Assembly: GCF_024172125.1 (NCBI RefSeq)
Contig: NZ_JAMZEA010000004.1
Coordinates: forward strand, 744,001 to 808,000
Length of the DNA stretch: 64,000 nt
From: Actinomadura rupiterrae
GTDB taxonomy: Bacteria > Actinomycetota > Actinomycetes > Streptosporangiales > Streptosporangiaceae
Direction of reading: 5' to 3'
Shown here: in pieces, positions 43,612-53,137 of the stretch
How the letters are laid out: every line of letters begins with the position of its first letter
Position numbering within the stretch: position 1 is the stretch's first letter
Translations under genes and position numbers: made by a program
The notes under the pieces: generated by a model
What the model was told of the DNA's origin: nothing
Databases searched by the model: none
What the model saw: the letters and a program-made list of their open reading frames with translations, nothing else

Positions 43612-44417
43612 GCGTCCGGGAAGAGGTCTTCCAGGACGCGCGCGACCCCGTCCTCGTCGTTGCTGCCGGTCGTGTCGGTCACGGCGGCGAGGACGTCCGG
43701 GTGCGCGTTGGCGACGCCGAACGAGCGGCCTGCCCAGGTGAGCATGGGCAGGTCGTTCGGCATGTCGCCGAAGGCGACGACCTGGTCGGCGCGGAGCCCG
43801 AGGTCGTCCACGAACTCCGCCAGCGCGGTCGCCTTGGTGACGCCGTGCGCGCTCATCTCCAGCAGCCCGCGCCCGGACGAGTGCGTGACCGTCACCAGGT
43901 CGCCGACCGCCTCCATCGCCCGGTGCGCGAGCCCGTCCGGCTCCCGGTCGGGGTGGAAGGCGAGCAGCTTGGTGCCCGGCCGCGAGATCAGGCCCTCGCC
44001 GTCCACGGGCCGCCCGCCGATCGCGTCGGCGTCCCAGCGGCCGAGGTTGTAGCGGGCCTCGAACACGAACCCGTCCGGGTACTCGACGGCGAACCGGAAC
44101 TCGGGTTCTGCCGAGCGCAGCCGCTCCACGACCTTCGCGATCACCTCGGGCTCGATCAACCGGGCCTTGAGCACCGCCTCGGTGTGCAGGTCGTACCGGA
44201 CGGCCCCGTTCGCGCAGATCGCGACGCCGCGGTGCCCGACCGCCTCGGCGATCTCGTGCATCCAGCGCGGCGGCCGGCCGGTGACCATCACCAGCGTGGC
44301 CCCGGCGCGTTCGACCCGTCCGAGGGCCTCGACCGTGCGGGCCGAGACCGTCCCGTCGGACCGCACGATCGTGCCGTCCAGGTCGGTCGCGATCAGTCGG
44401 GGCGTGCGCGCGGCCAT
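43608..44417 (-). CDS. Cof-type HAD-superfamily phosphatase
   Basis: 269 residues from ATG 44417, preceded by ggaagg. HAD motifs: I in LIATDLDGTIVRSDG (nucleophile and acid/base Asp), II in TLVMVTGRPP, III/IV with Lys in HGVTKATALAEFVDDL and the metal Asp in VVAFGDMPNDLPML. The C2B cap between about 85 and 190 makes this the Cof/sucrose-phosphatase-like group, acting on small sugar or cofactor phosphates. It is divergent from a secreted tyrosine phosphatase gene (206-bp gap). Confidence 0.93.
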   Translation of the reverse strand: MAARTPRLIATDLDGTIVRSDGTVSARTVEALGRVERAGATLVMVTGRPPRWMHEIAEAVGHRGVAICANGAVRYDLHTEAVLKARLIEPEVIAKVVERLRSAEPEFRFAVEYPDGFVFEARYNLGRWDADAIGGRPVDGEGLISRPGTKLLAFHPDREPDGLAHRAMEAVGDLVTVTHSSGRGLLEMSAHGVTKATALAEFVDDLGLRADQVVAFGDMPNDLPMLTWAGRSFGVANAHPDVLAAVTDTTGSNDEDGVARVLEDLFPDA

Positions 44418-44623
44418 GTCACCTTCCACCGTGCCCGGTCCGCGGCGTGATCCAGAACCCGCGGTTCCCCCGAGCTTAGGCGACCCCGGCGGCGGTCCGA
44501 CCTGCCCCCTTCCGTCCGGGCTTCGCCCGCCGGCAACCGAGCGGTCACTTGGGCCTTGCCAGGGATGGGGTTGGGGCTGAAAAGTTCTTCATGTTCATCG
44601 GATCGCCTGGAAGGTCGCCACGC

Positions 44624-45535
44624 ATGCCCCCCAGAGTCCTCCGGCCGGTCGCGGCCGCCCTTGTCGCGGGCGGCGTGACGATCGCCCCGGTTCCCGCGCT
44701 CGCCCCGACCGCGCTCGCCGCGCCCGCCCCCACCGCGCCGCACGCCGCCCCGACCGCGCCGCACGCCGCGTCCGTCCACGTGGTCAAGGTGGACGGCGCG
44801 GTCAACGTGCGGGATGTCGGCGGGTACGCCGGGGCGGGCGGACGGCACGTCCGGTATGGGCTGGTCTACCGGTCCGCGTCGCTGAGCAAGGTCACGCCCG
44901 CCGGGGTGCAGGCCCTCGCCGGGCTGCGGCTGTCGGCCGCCGTGGACTTCCGCTCGGACGGCGAGGTGCGGTCGGACGGCGCGGACCGGCTGCCCGCCGG
45001 TGTCGCGGCCGTCCCGGCGCATATCAACCCGTTCTCGACATCCCTGCTGGAACTCGGCCCGGACGTGATCAAGGCGTTCCTCGCGAAGAACAAGGCCGAG
45101 GGGTTCATGGCGCTGTCGTACCGGGGGTTCGTCCACGACCCGGCGTCGCGGGCGCAGTTCGCGGCGACGCTGAAGCGGATCGCGGCGGGGAACGGGCCCG
45201 TCCTCTACCACTGCACCGCGGGCAAGGACCGGACGGGCACGATGACCGCGATCCTGCTCACCGCCCTCGGCGTGGGCAAGCGCCAGGTCTACGCCGACTA
45301 CCTGCGGTCCAACCGGGAGCTCGCCGCCCAGAACGACGCGACGCTGGCCAAGCTCAAGCAGGTCGGCATCGACCCCGAGCTCGTCCGGCCGTTCCTCGGC
45401 GTCGAGGCCGGCTACCTGGACGCCGCGTTCGACCAGATCAAGCGCGACTTCGGCACCTTCGACGCCTTCCTGGCGAAGGGCCTCGGCATCGACGCCGCCA
45501 CGCGCGCGAAGCTCCGCGCCCGCATGCTGCACTGA
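44624..45535 (+). CDS. Secreted protein-tyrosine phosphatase (PtpB-like)
   Basis: 303 residues from ATG 44624, with ggaagg 9 nt upstream. A signal peptide (VLRPVAAALVAGGVTIAPVP, then ALAAPAPTAPHAA) suggests export; the next 30 residues contain a duplicated APTAPHAA unit. The catalytic P-loop YHCTAGKDRTGTM (CX5R) at about 196-208 has the Lys-Asp seen in bacterial PtpB/IphP-like enzymes, which act on phosphotyrosine and sometimes phosphoinositides. The N-terminal NVRDVGGYAG and VYRSASLSKV motifs complete the family signature. Extracytoplasmic location points to surface or host-derived substrates. Confidence 0.92.
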   Translation: MPPRVLRPVAAALVAGGVTIAPVPALAPTALAAPAPTAPHAAPTAPHAASVHVVKVDGAVNVRDVGGYAGAGGRHVRYGLVYRSASLSKVTPAGVQALAGLRLSAAVDFRSDGEVRSDGADRLPAGVAAVPAHINPFSTSLLELGPDVIKAFLAKNKAEGFMALSYRGFVHDPASRAQFAATLKRIAAGNGPVLYHCTAGKDRTGTMTAILLTALGVGKRQVYADYLRSNRELAAQNDATLAKLKQVGIDPELVRPFLGVEAGYLDAAFDQIKRDFGTFDAFLAKGLGIDAATRAKLRARMLH

Positions 45536-45544
45536 AAAATGCGT

Positions 45545-45576
45545 GAAGGCCCGTCCCTTTCCGGGGACGGGCCTTC
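45545..45576. terminator. Bidirectional terminator
   Basis: gaaggcccgtccc-tttccg-gggacgggccttc, a 13-bp stem and 6-nt loop between the phosphatase and the convergent serS gene. Confidence 0.88.
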
Positions 45577-45583
45577 ATTCGTG

Positions 45584-46843
45584 TCAGCGCTTGACGGGCT
45601 CCAGCACCTCAAGGCCCAGGAACTTCTGGAGGGCCTTGGGGACGCGGACCGAACCGTCCGCCTGCTGGTGGTTCTCCAGGATCGCGACGATCCAGCGGGT
45701 GGTGGCGAGCGTGCCGTTCAGCGTCGCGACCGGACGGCTCTTGCCCTCGCCGTCGCGGAACCGGACCGACAGCCGCCGCGCCTGGAACTCGGTGCAGTTC
45801 GACGTCGAGGTGACCTCGCGGTACCGGTTCTGGGTCGGGACCCAGGCCTCGCAGTCGTACTTGCGGGCCGCGCTGCTGCCGAGGTCGCCCGCCGCGACGT
45901 CGATCACCCGGTACGGGAGCTCGACCTTGGCGAGCATCTCCTTCTCCCAGTTCAGCAGGCGCAGGTGCTCCTCGTGCGCGTCCGCCGGGTCGCAGTAGGA
46001 GAACATCTCGATCTTGTCGAACTGGTGCACCCGGATGATGCCGCGGGTGTCCTTGCCGTAGGAGCCCGCCTCGCGCCGGAAGCAGGACGACCAGGCCGCG
46101 TACCGCCGCGGCAGCGCGTCCACGATCTCGTTCATGTGGTAGGCGGCCAGCGGCACCTCGGACGTCCCGACAAGGTAGAGGTCCTCTTCGGGGAGCCGGT
46201 ACACCTCGGCGGCGTGCGCGCCCAGGAAGCCGGTGCCCTCCATCGCCTCCGGCTTCACCAGCACCGGCGGGTACATGGGGACGAAGCCGTTCTCGACGGC
46301 CTGCTCCATGGCGAGGTTGAGCATCGCGTACTGGAGCCGCGCGCCGACCCCGGTCAGGTAGTAGAACCGCGCGCCCGACACCTTCGCGCCGCGCTCCATG
46401 TCGATCGCGCCGAGCGACTCGCCGAGCTCCAGGTGGTCCTTGGGCTCGAAGTCGAAGGACGGCACCTCGCCGATGTGCTCCAGCACGACGTAGTCGTCCT
46501 CGCCGCCGGCCGGAGCACCGTCCTCGACCACGTTCGGGACGGTCCGCAGGACGTCGTTCAGCTCGTCGTTCAGCCGGGTGGCCTCGCCCTCGGCGTCCTT
46601 GACCTGCTGGGCCAGCTCCTTCGCGCGGGCGAGCAGCGCCTGCCGCTCGTCGCCCTGCGCCTTGGAGACCGACTTGCCGAAACTCTTCTGCTCCGCCCGC
46701 AGCCGCTCGAACGAGGACTGGGCGGAACGCCGCCGCTCGTCCAGGTCGAGCACGGTGTCGACGACGGCCACATCCTCGCCGCGGGCGCGCTGGGACGCGC
46801 GCAACCGCTCGGGATCCTCTCGAAGAGCTCGCAGGTCAATCAC
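45584..46843 (-). CDS. serS: Seryl-tRNA synthetase
   Basis: 419 residues from GTG 46843 ([20 protein letters not shown]), normal bacterial length. The N-terminal antiparallel coiled-coil arm (about 25-105; [20 protein letters not shown]) reaches the tRNA variable loop. Class II motifs are present: motif 2 [20 protein letters not shown] and motif 3 [16 protein letters not shown], with the serine-binding [10 protein letters not shown] loop. No upstream T-box is expected or seen. The ribosome-binding site is weak, so translation may be leaderless. Confidence 0.97.
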   Translation of the reverse strand: MIDLRALREDPERLRASQRARGEDVAVVDTVLDLDERRRSAQSSFERLRAEQKSFGKSVSKAQGDERQALLARAKELAQQVKDAEGEATRLNDELNDVLRTVPNVVEDGAPAGGEDDYVVLEHIGEVPSFDFEPKDHLELGESLGAIDMERGAKVSGARFYYLTGVGARLQYAMLNLAMEQAVENGFVPMYPPVLVKPEAMEGTGFLGAHAAEVYRLPEEDLYLVGTSEVPLAAYHMNEIVDALPRRYAAWSSCFRREAGSYGKDTRGIIRVHQFDKIEMFSYCDPADAHEEHLRLLNWEKEMLAKVELPYRVIDVAAGDLGSSAARKYDCEAWVPTQNRYREVTSTSNCTEFQARRLSVRFRDGEGKSRPVATLNGTLATTRWIVAILENHQQADGSVRVPKALQKFLGLEVLEPVKR

Positions 46844-46916
46844 AACCCCGAGGCTACCGGCCGACCGGCTTCCGGCGCGCGCCGATATCCCCGTTTCGCT
46901 CCGCCCGGACAAGCGC

Positions 46917-46949
46917 GATCCCCTGACCGCGCGTTCCGGCCAGGGGATC
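46917..46949 (-). terminator. Terminator after the first Ig-like paralogue
   Basis: gatcccctg (46917-46925) pairs with caggggatc (46941-46949), 12 nt beyond the stop codon of the leftward gene. Confidence 0.6.
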
Positions 46950-46960
46950 AGCGGCTCCGG

Positions 46961-48910
46961 TCAGCGGACGTCCACGTAGTCGCCCGCGCTCTTGCTGCCC
47001 AGGTAGGCGGCGCTACCGGCATAGGACGCCATCCACGTCCCGTCGGCGGACGCCTTGAACCCCTTGGCGAACCATCCGTTCCGGTCGGCCTTCACGGTCG
47101 CGACGGCCTTCCAGGTCTTGGACCCCTTCGCCTGGAAGTAGATCACCACGGCCGCCCCGGCCCCGGGCCGCCACGTCCCGGTGAACTTGGTGATCTTCCC
47201 CTTGACGGTCAGCGTCCGCCCCCTCGTCACCGGCTCGGGCGAAGCGTTGAACGACGAGATCGCCGTCCGGTACCGCACGTCCACGAACACCGGCCGACTG
47301 CTGGACGGCCTGTCCGGGTTGTAGGAAGGCATGTTCGCGTACGTCCCGGCGTAGTCGACGCGCCAGTAGCCGTCGTACGACGCGTTCGGCGTGAAGGTGA
47401 AGCGCCCGTCCCGTCCCGTCTTCGCGGTGGAGACGGACGACCACTTCTTGCCGTCCCGCGAGAACCAGAGATGAACGTCACCGCCGCTCACCTGCGCCAG
47501 GCCGACCGGCACGTTCACCCGAGCGACCCGTCCGGTGAGGGAGAACCTGCCGCCGAACGGCGCGGGCGACGGACTCGCCTTAACGTCCGTGACCGCCGTC
47601 CCGTAAGCGGCATGGACGCGGACGCGGTTGCCGGACGGGGAGTAGAAGCGGGCGCCTTCGAAGTCCACCTGCCAGTCGCCTTCGCATCCGACGGTGCTGG
47701 TCAGGCTGTAGCGGCCCTGCTCGTCCGTGACCGGGTACGCCCACGGCTGCGTGCACGCACCGCCCATCCCCTGGAAGATGAGCCTGACCTTCTGCCCGGC
47801 GAGCGGCGCCCAACCCGTGGCCGTCTGGCGCTCCAGCGTCCCGGAGACGGTGACCGGGTCGCCGATGCGGGCGTTCGTGACGCTCGCGCGCGCCGAGACC
47901 CGCGTCGCGATGTCCCGCGCGGTCAGCCGGACCTGGGCGGTCGTCGTCAGGTAGTCGCCGGAGGTGGCGGCGGTCACGTCGATCCGGCCCGTGTCGGTGG
48001 TCGTCTCGATGGAGAACGTGCCGTCCTCGGCGGTCGTGGTGGACGCGTCCGTGCCCTCAGCAGTGATCTTGTGGCCGGCGCGCGGATGGCCGTCCGCGTC
48101 GACGAGCCTGCCCGTGATCGTCACCGTGGGCCGCTGGTGGTCGGCGTCGAACCAGTCGGGCGTCGCCTTGAGATCGGTCAGGCTGGTGGCGATGCCCCGG
48201 TGGATCTTCAGGCTTCGCCGGGAGACCGCGTCGCCCTTGTCGTCCCGCGCCGTCACGACGTACTCGTAATAACCGGGCGCCGGGTCGAAGGCGTTGTCCG
48301 CCGAAACGAAGTGGGTGCTGGTGTACCCGCCGCCCATGTCGGTCGTCTTGTCCGCCGACATGGCGACCTCGCCGCCGACCTTCTCGTTGCTCAGGTACTT
48401 GTAGAGCTGGGCGGTGACACGGCTGACACCGATCGTGTGCAGGACGTTCACCTTCGCGCCGAACGCTTTGGCGGTCCCATCGGCGGGCGAGACGGGCTGG
48501 CTGAGCTCGAACCGCGTGACCGGGAAGTCCACGAAACCGGCCGAAGGGATGCTCGTCCTGGCACCCGACACATCGGTGAGCTCGACGTCCACGTAGGTGC
48601 GGCCCTGGCGGAGCTGGACCGGCGAGGCCCGCCACGTGCCGTACTGGCGGGTGCCTCCCGACAGGGTCAGGTCCTCGAAGGTCAGGTACGGCTCGTCCTG
48701 TCCCTCCGATCGCAGCCGCATGACCGCCTTGGCGGCTCCGGCTTCCGACTCGACGACGGCGTCCAGCGATGTGCGCCCGTCGCTCGACACCGGCGCGCTG
48801 TACAGCTCGCGCAGGGCGGGCCCCTCAGCGGGCTCGGCCGAAGCGGAGGCGACGGGGAGGACGGACAGGGTGATGAGCAGCGACAGCAGCGCCGCGAGGG
48901 GTTTGCGCAA
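46961..48910 (-). CDS. Secreted Ig-like repeat protein, paralogue 1
   Basis: 649 residues from TTG 48910. This start is chosen because GGAG lies exactly 8 nt upstream, as in two paralogues, and because it opens directly into a signal peptide (LRKPLAALLSLLITLSVLPV, cleavage near ASASAEP). The mature protein is all beta: three or four copies of roughly 100-residue Ig/bacterial carboxypeptidase-regulatory-like domains (VTITGRLVDADGHPRAGHKI, DPVTVSGTLERQ, RTLTVKGKITKFTG). The last 105 residues, ending in YLGSKSAGDYVDVR, are shared with paralogue 3. No enzyme motif is seen; a surface-structural or adhesion role is inferred. An ECF-like promoter element lies 31 nt upstream. Confidence 0.85.
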   Translation of the reverse strand: MRKPLAALLSLLITLSVLPVASASAEPAEGPALRELYSAPVSSDGRTSLDAVVESEAGAAKAVMRLRSEGQDEPYLTFEDLTLSGGTRQYGTWRASPVQLRQGRTYVDVELTDVSGARTSIPSAGFVDFPVTRFELSQPVSPADGTAKAFGAKVNVLHTIGVSRVTAQLYKYLSNEKVGGEVAMSADKTTDMGGGYTSTHFVSADNAFDPAPGYYEYVVTARDDKGDAVSRRSLKIHRGIATSLTDLKATPDWFDADHQRPTVTITGRLVDADGHPRAGHKITAEGTDASTTTAEDGTFSIETTTDTGRIDVTAATSGDYLTTTAQVRLTARDIATRVSARASVTNARIGDPVTVSGTLERQTATGWAPLAGQKVRLIFQGMGGACTQPWAYPVTDEQGRYSLTSTVGCEGDWQVDFEGARFYSPSGNRVRVHAAYGTAVTDVKASPSPAPFGGRFSLTGRVARVNVPVGLAQVSGGDVHLWFSRDGKKWSSVSTAKTGRDGRFTFTPNASYDGYWRVDYAGTYANMPSYNPDRPSSSRPVFVDVRYRTAISSFNASPEPVTRGRTLTVKGKITKFTGTWRPGAGAAVVIYFQAKGSKTWKAVATVKADRNGWFAKGFKASADGTWMASYAGSAAYLGSKSAGDYVDVR

Positions 48911-48940
48911 GGGGTCAACTCCATGGGTCTTCCAAAGCAT

Positions 48941-48973
48941 GGAGAGGACGCGCGATGGTTAACGCCGGTTTAC
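48941..48973 (-). promoter_or_regulatory. Conserved ECF-type promoter element 1
   Basis: On the gene's strand: GTAAACC, 16 nt, CGTCCTCTCC. CGTC is typical of ECF -10 boxes. The same 33-bp layout precedes the three other paralogues. Confidence 0.75.
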
Positions 48974-48991
48974 TCGTGATGAAGGTGATTT

Positions 48992-49792
48992 TCAGCGGGT
49001 TCCTGTGGCTATGAGGGCGTTGGCGGGGAGGGCCAGGAGGCCGTCGGGGGTGGCGTAGCGGGTGGCGAGGCGGTCGTAGGCGGTCTTGATCTTGGCGACG
49101 GTCGGGGCGTCCTGGCGGGAGACGATGACGCCGTTGGTGCCCACGCGGGCGAGGGCGCCGGTCGTCCACCAGTCTTCGGGGTCGACGTGGTGGGTCCAGC
49201 GGAGTTCGGCGTCGGAGGCGTCGGGGAAGCCGGCGTCGCGGAGCAGGGCGGCGAAGGGGCCGCGCTTGCCGAGGTCCATGAACGGGGAGGTCGGGATGTC
49301 GTCCGGGAACGGGACACCGGCCTCCTCCAGGGCCTCGGTCACCAGGGAGAGTGCGCCGGACGGCGGCATCTCCCAGCAGGTCAGGGCCAGTTTCCCGCCC
49401 GGGCGCAGGACGCGCGCGAACGCGCGGACGGCGGCGTCCGGGTCGCTGACGTGGTTGATCACGAAGTTGCCGACGACCGCGTCGAACGCGGCGTCCGGGA
49501 GCGGGAGGTGGGGCAGGACCGCCTCGCGGACGTCCAGGCCGGGCACGTTCGCGCGGGCGGTCGCGGCCATGGTCGGCTCGGCGTCCACGGCCGTGACGGA
49601 CGCGCCGCGCCGGACGGCCTCGGCGGACACGATGCCGGGGCCGGTGCCGACGTCCAGGACGCGGGTGCCGGGGCCGACGCCCGCCGCGTCCAGGAGGGGG
49701 CCGACGGAGCCGGCGGTCATCCTGGCGAATCCTCGCTGGTAGGCGTCGGCCCGTCCGTCCCAGAGGTCCCGCTCGTAGGTGTCGAAGTCCAC
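48992..49792 (-). CDS. SAM-dependent methyltransferase
   Basis: 266 residues from GTG 49792. The class I Rossmann fold shows motif I in RVLDVGTGPGIVSAEAVRRG, motif II TAVDAEPTM and the motif IV region AFDAVVGNFVINHVSDPDAA, then LRPGGKLALTCWE. It resembles small-molecule methyltransferases of the UbiE/UbiG type; no acceptor can be named. It is 41 bp downstream of the DHFR-like gene and probably co-transcribed with it. Confidence 0.9.
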   Translation of the reverse strand: MDFDTYERDLWDGRADAYQRGFARMTAGSVGPLLDAAGVGPGTRVLDVGTGPGIVSAEAVRRGASVTAVDAEPTMAATARANVPGLDVREAVLPHLPLPDAAFDAVVGNFVINHVSDPDAAVRAFARVLRPGGKLALTCWEMPPSGALSLVTEALEEAGVPFPDDIPTSPFMDLGKRGPFAALLRDAGFPDASDAELRWTHHVDPEDWWTTGALARVGTNGVIVSRQDAPTVAKIKTAYDRLATRYATPDGLLALPANALIATGTR

Positions 49793-49833
49793 GCGTCCAC
49801 CGTAGATCACGGTTCGGCGCGCGGTACGGCTGA

Positions 49834-50388
49834 TCAAGGGGTGTAGCGCAGGACGACGATTCCGGACGGGTAGGGCGCCGCGTCGGTGAGGGTCAGGTCC
49901 GTCCGCTCGGTGAACAGCGGGCGGCCCGCGCCGAGCGCGACCGGGTAGTGCTTGATCCAGTACTCGTCCACCAGCCCCAGCCGGACGAACTGCTGGACGG
50001 TCTCGACCCCGCCGAACAGCACCAGGTCGCCGCCGGGCTCGGCGCGCAGCTTCGCGACCTCCTCGGCGAGGTCGCCGTCCGCGACCCGGGACACGTCGCT
50101 GACCTCGACGCCGGAGCGGGAGAACACCACCTTCGGCTTCTCGATCATCCAGGTCGCGAAGTCGACCAGCCCGGGAGGGCTCGCCGCGTCGGCGGCCTGG
50201 GCGCGGAAGACCTGCTCGAACGCCTGGTACACGTTGCGTCCGAGGAGGATCGTGTCCACGCGTCCGCGCAGCTCGTCGCTGAGCCGCTGGTTCATCTCCT
50301 CGTCCGGGAGCATCCAGTCCAGCTCGCCCTGCGGGCCGGACAGGAAACCGTCGGCGGTGACGTTCACGTACAGGATGACCTTGCGCAT
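49834..50388 (-). CDS. RibD-C/DHFR-like dihydrofolate reductase family protein
   Basis: 184 residues with gaaggag upstream. Typical motifs are VILYVNVTADGFLSGPQGEL, TILLGRNVYQAFEQVF and DLVLFGGVETVQQFVRLGLV, matching the family of small NADPH-binding reductases related to the C-terminal domain of RibD. These usually have undefined substrates rather than genuine folate activity. It lies between the ECF-like sigma gene and the methyltransferase on the same strand. Confidence 0.92.
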   Translation of the reverse strand: MRKVILYVNVTADGFLSGPQGELDWMLPDEEMNQRLSDELRGRVDTILLGRNVYQAFEQVFRAQAADAASPPGLVDFATWMIEKPKVVFSRSGVEVSDVSRVADGDLAEEVAKLRAEPGGDLVLFGGVETVQQFVRLGLVDEYWIKHYPVALGAGRPLFTERTDLTLTDAAPYPSGIVVLRYTP

Positions 50389-50451
50389 TGCCGTTCTCCT
50401 TCGTTCGCGTTCCTACCCCCTAGGAGTCGGCGAACGGCGCGCACTCATCGG

Positions 50452-51351
50452 TCAGCCGGGAAAATTCTCGGAAATCCCGAAAGCCTCGAACATGCGCGGG
50501 TCGAGGAACGAGGTGACCTCGGCGATCCAGCCGTCCCGGACGGTCAGGACGTTGAGCCCGGCGAGGCGTCCGTCCACGTAGGCGGCGAACGCGGGCTGCG
50601 CGTTGGCGCGGGTCGGGACGAGCCGCCAGGACATCTGGAAGATCCGCTCGCGCAGGAACCGCTCGACGCCGTCCCGGCCGTCGAACCAGGCGGGCAGCGG
50701 CGGCATCGTGAACCGCGCGTCCTCGGCCAGCAGGCCGAGCAGCGCGGGGACGTCGGCCCGCTCCCAGGCGCTCATGAACAGGCCGACCAGCTCGCGTTCG
50801 GCCCGGTCGTCGCCGCCGCCGACCGGGATCGGCGTCCGCTTCTCCAGCGTGCCGCGCGCCCGCTGCAGCGCGCTGTTCACGCTCGGCACGCTGGTGCCGA
50901 GGATCTCCGCGGCCTCGGCGGCGGAGAAACCGAGCACCTCGCGCAGGATCAGGACGGCCCGCTGCGTCCCGGGCAGGTGCTGGAGCGCCGCGACGAACGC
51001 CAGCTCCACGCCCTCCCGCCGGACGACGCCCTCGGCCGGGTCGGGCAGCGGCTCGATCCAGGCGGCCTCGACCGGCTCGCCCAGATCGTCCGGGGAGTCG
51101 AGGGCCGGGAACAGGTCGGCCGAGAGCAGCCGCCGCGGCCGCTCCCGGATGACCTTCAGGCAGGCGTTCGTCGCGATCCGGTACAGCGAGGAGCGCTCCT
51201 CGAACCCGTCCAGGCCCTTCCAGGCCCCGACGAACGCGTCCTGCAAGGCGTCCTCGGCATCGTGCACGCCGCCGAGCATCCGGTAGCAGTGCGCGAACAG
51301 CTCGTCCCGGTAGGGCGCGACGATCTCCTCGAACCGATCCCCGTGGTCCAC
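50452..51351 (-). CDS. ECF-type RNA polymerase sigma factor with SnoaL-like C-terminal domain
   Basis: 299 residues from GTG 51351. Region 2 spans about 5-75 (RDELFAHCYRMLGGVHDAED, ALQDAFVGAWKGLDG) and region 4 about 115-180 (LPGTQRAVLILREVLGFSAA, EILGTSVPSVNSALQRARGT). A C-terminal SnoaL-like fold (about 190-295; LLAEDARFTMPPLPAWFDGR) is typical of ECF groups with fused regulatory domains that replace an anti-sigma factor. It lies between Ig-like paralogues 1 and 2 and is a candidate for reading their shared promoter element; no direct evidence. Confidence 0.92.
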   Translation of the reverse strand: MDHGDRFEEIVAPYRDELFAHCYRMLGGVHDAEDALQDAFVGAWKGLDGFEERSSLYRIATNACLKVIRERPRRLLSADLFPALDSPDDLGEPVEAAWIEPLPDPAEGVVRREGVELAFVAALQHLPGTQRAVLILREVLGFSAAEAAEILGTSVPSVNSALQRARGTLEKRTPIPVGGGDDRAERELVGLFMSAWERADVPALLGLLAEDARFTMPPLPAWFDGRDGVERFLRERIFQMSWRLVPTRANAQPAFAAYVDGRLAGLNVLTVRDGWIAEVTSFLDPRMFEAFGISENFPG

Positions 51352-51423
51352 GCCCGACAGCCTAGGCGGTACAGCCGTCCGCGCCTCACGGGGACGGCTT
51401 CCTGTTCACCTGCCCGCCTCGTG

Positions 51424-53001
51424 TCAGCGCACGTCCACGTAGTCGCCCGCCGACCAGAACTCCACGTCATCGCGGTTGCCGGGGATGTGGGCGAACCACG
51501 TTCCGTCAGCGCGGGCGGGGACCTTGAGGGTGAACCATCCGTCGCGTCCGACGCCGAAGGCGAACGCGGTCTGCCCGCCCGGCTTCGCGGAGCGGAAGAC
51601 GACCTCCATCTGCGTCGAGCGCCCCACCGGCTTCCACTTCCCGCCGACCTGGTGCAGGACCCGCCCGCGCACGGTGATCGCCTTCCCCTTGCGGACGGGC
51701 TCCGGCGACGCGTTGAACGACTCGACCTTGACCGGGTTCCGGACGTCCACGTAGCGGAACGGTCCGACCGCCGGGAACAGGCTGTTCTTCTCGCCAGGGA
51801 AGCGCAGCCGCCACCGGCCGTCCTTCGCCGCCACGGCACTCACCTTGACATATCCGTACTGCCCGGTCGTCCCGTGCCCAATGGAGGCCCAGCGCTTCCC
51901 GTCCGCCGAGAACTCCAGATCGACACGCTGCCCGGAAAGGCCGTCGACTCCGCGCTCGAGGAAGCCTTCCAGCGCAACGCGCCCGCCTCGCGCCACGATG
52001 CGCTCGGGAGTGTTGCCCGCGCGCAGGCTCGTCCGGTCGCGAACGTCCAAGTTGAGCTGGGCCGATGCCGGCAGGTAGTCGTCATCGCCGCTGAAGTACG
52101 CGGACAACGGTGTTCTGGCGCTGAGGACGGCGGTTCCGCTGAAACGTCCCTCGCTGACGTCGACCAGAACGCCGTCGAGCCTGACCTTCTGGCCGTAACC
52201 GCCGGGCACCCACGCGCCCGCCGCCGACTGGACCTCGAAACTGCCCGAAACCTTGACCCGCGTGCCGGACGCGACGGGCTGCGCGACCACCGGACGGTCC
52301 AGCCTGATCCGCGCGGCATGCCGCTCAAGCTGGAGGGAAACGCTTCTCGTGTACGCCTGGAAGTCGCCCTGGCTCGGGAAGTCGACCGTGTAGGACGACC
52401 CGTCGCGGCCAGGCGCGGGGACCGTGAACGCGAACCGCCCGTCACCGCTGGTCGTTGCCTCCGCCACCTGCTTCGTCCCCTGTTCGAGGACGACGCGCGC
52501 ACCGCTCACCAGCAGGCCGCCGCCGCTCGCGACGCGCTCGTAGGCCGTGCCCGAGATCCGGACGTCCTTCTGCCCCTTCCAGACCACAACCGGAGAGACG
52601 GGAAGCCCGGCCAGCATCGTGTGCCGCAGAACGTGCGCGTAGTTCGCGATCTTCTGCGACGTCTCGTGCCCGGCGGCGCCCGTGACGACGAACTCGGCGT
52701 CCATCCAGCCGGCGGGCGGCATGGCCTTCAGGTGGCTGCGCCACAGGCCGGACGGCTGCCTGTCCATGGGGTACGAGGCCACGGCCTCGTCCGTCCCGGC
52801 GCGCAGGAACCGGACGAGCAGGGACCGGACGTCCGCCGTCCCGTCCACGCGGGCGGACACCCAGAGCCCGCCGTCCGCGTAGACGAACTGCTGCGGCCGG
52901 TCCGCGACGACGGTCACCGTGTCGTCGGCGTGGGCGGGGACGGCGAGCGGCGCAGCCATGAGGCTCAGGGCGACGGTGAGGACCGCGACAGGACGACGCA
53001 A
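51424..53001 (-). CDS. Secreted Ig-like repeat protein, paralogue 2
   Basis: 525 residues from TTG 53001, again with GGAG 8 nt upstream. A signal peptide (VAVLTVALSLMAAPLAVPAH) precedes several beta domains (VSGARVVLEQGTKQVAEATT, VKVSGSFEVQSAAGAWVPGG, VALEGFLERGVDG, ITVRGRVLHQVGGKWKPVGR). It ends with FWSAGDYVDVR, the family C-terminal signature. It is the most diverged of the first three paralogues, lacking the KFTG stretch. No catalytic motif is visible. Confidence 0.85.
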   Translation of the reverse strand: MRRPVAVLTVALSLMAAPLAVPAHADDTVTVVADRPQQFVYADGGLWVSARVDGTADVRSLLVRFLRAGTDEAVASYPMDRQPSGLWRSHLKAMPPAGWMDAEFVVTGAAGHETSQKIANYAHVLRHTMLAGLPVSPVVVWKGQKDVRISGTAYERVASGGGLLVSGARVVLEQGTKQVAEATTSGDGRFAFTVPAPGRDGSSYTVDFPSQGDFQAYTRSVSLQLERHAARIRLDRPVVAQPVASGTRVKVSGSFEVQSAAGAWVPGGYGQKVRLDGVLVDVSEGRFSGTAVLSARTPLSAYFSGDDDYLPASAQLNLDVRDRTSLRAGNTPERIVARGGRVALEGFLERGVDGLSGQRVDLEFSADGKRWASIGHGTTGQYGYVKVSAVAAKDGRWRLRFPGEKNSLFPAVGPFRYVDVRNPVKVESFNASPEPVRKGKAITVRGRVLHQVGGKWKPVGRSTQMEVVFRSAKPGGQTAFAFGVGRDGWFTLKVPARADGTWFAHIPGNRDDVEFWSAGDYVDVR

Positions 53002-53034
53002 CGGACCAACTCCATGATCGTTAAGACGGGACAG

Positions 53035-53067
53035 GGAGAGGACGCGCCGAGGTTAGGGTCGGTTTAC
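53035..53067 (-). promoter_or_regulatory. Conserved ECF-type promoter element 2
   Basis: GTAAACC-N16-CGTCCTCTCC on the gene's strand, 34 nt before the start codon of paralogue 2. Confidence 0.75.
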
Positions 53068-53137
53068 CTTGCCGGGTGACGAAGACTTTGCCCGCAGGCG
53101 GGCCGGAATGTGAGCTGTGGCGGCTTCAGTGTGAAGG

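Noticed and set aside
45539..48979. Very long open frame on the + strand (over 1100 codons) across serS and the first Ig-like gene
   Set aside because: It is the complement of two well-supported leftward genes; the product is Arg/Asp/Gly-rich with no known motif, as expected for antisense frames in high-GC DNA.
49948..53079. Over-1000-codon + strand frame across the DHFR, sigma and second Ig-like genes
   Set aside because: Antisense shadow of three recognised genes; no domain signature.
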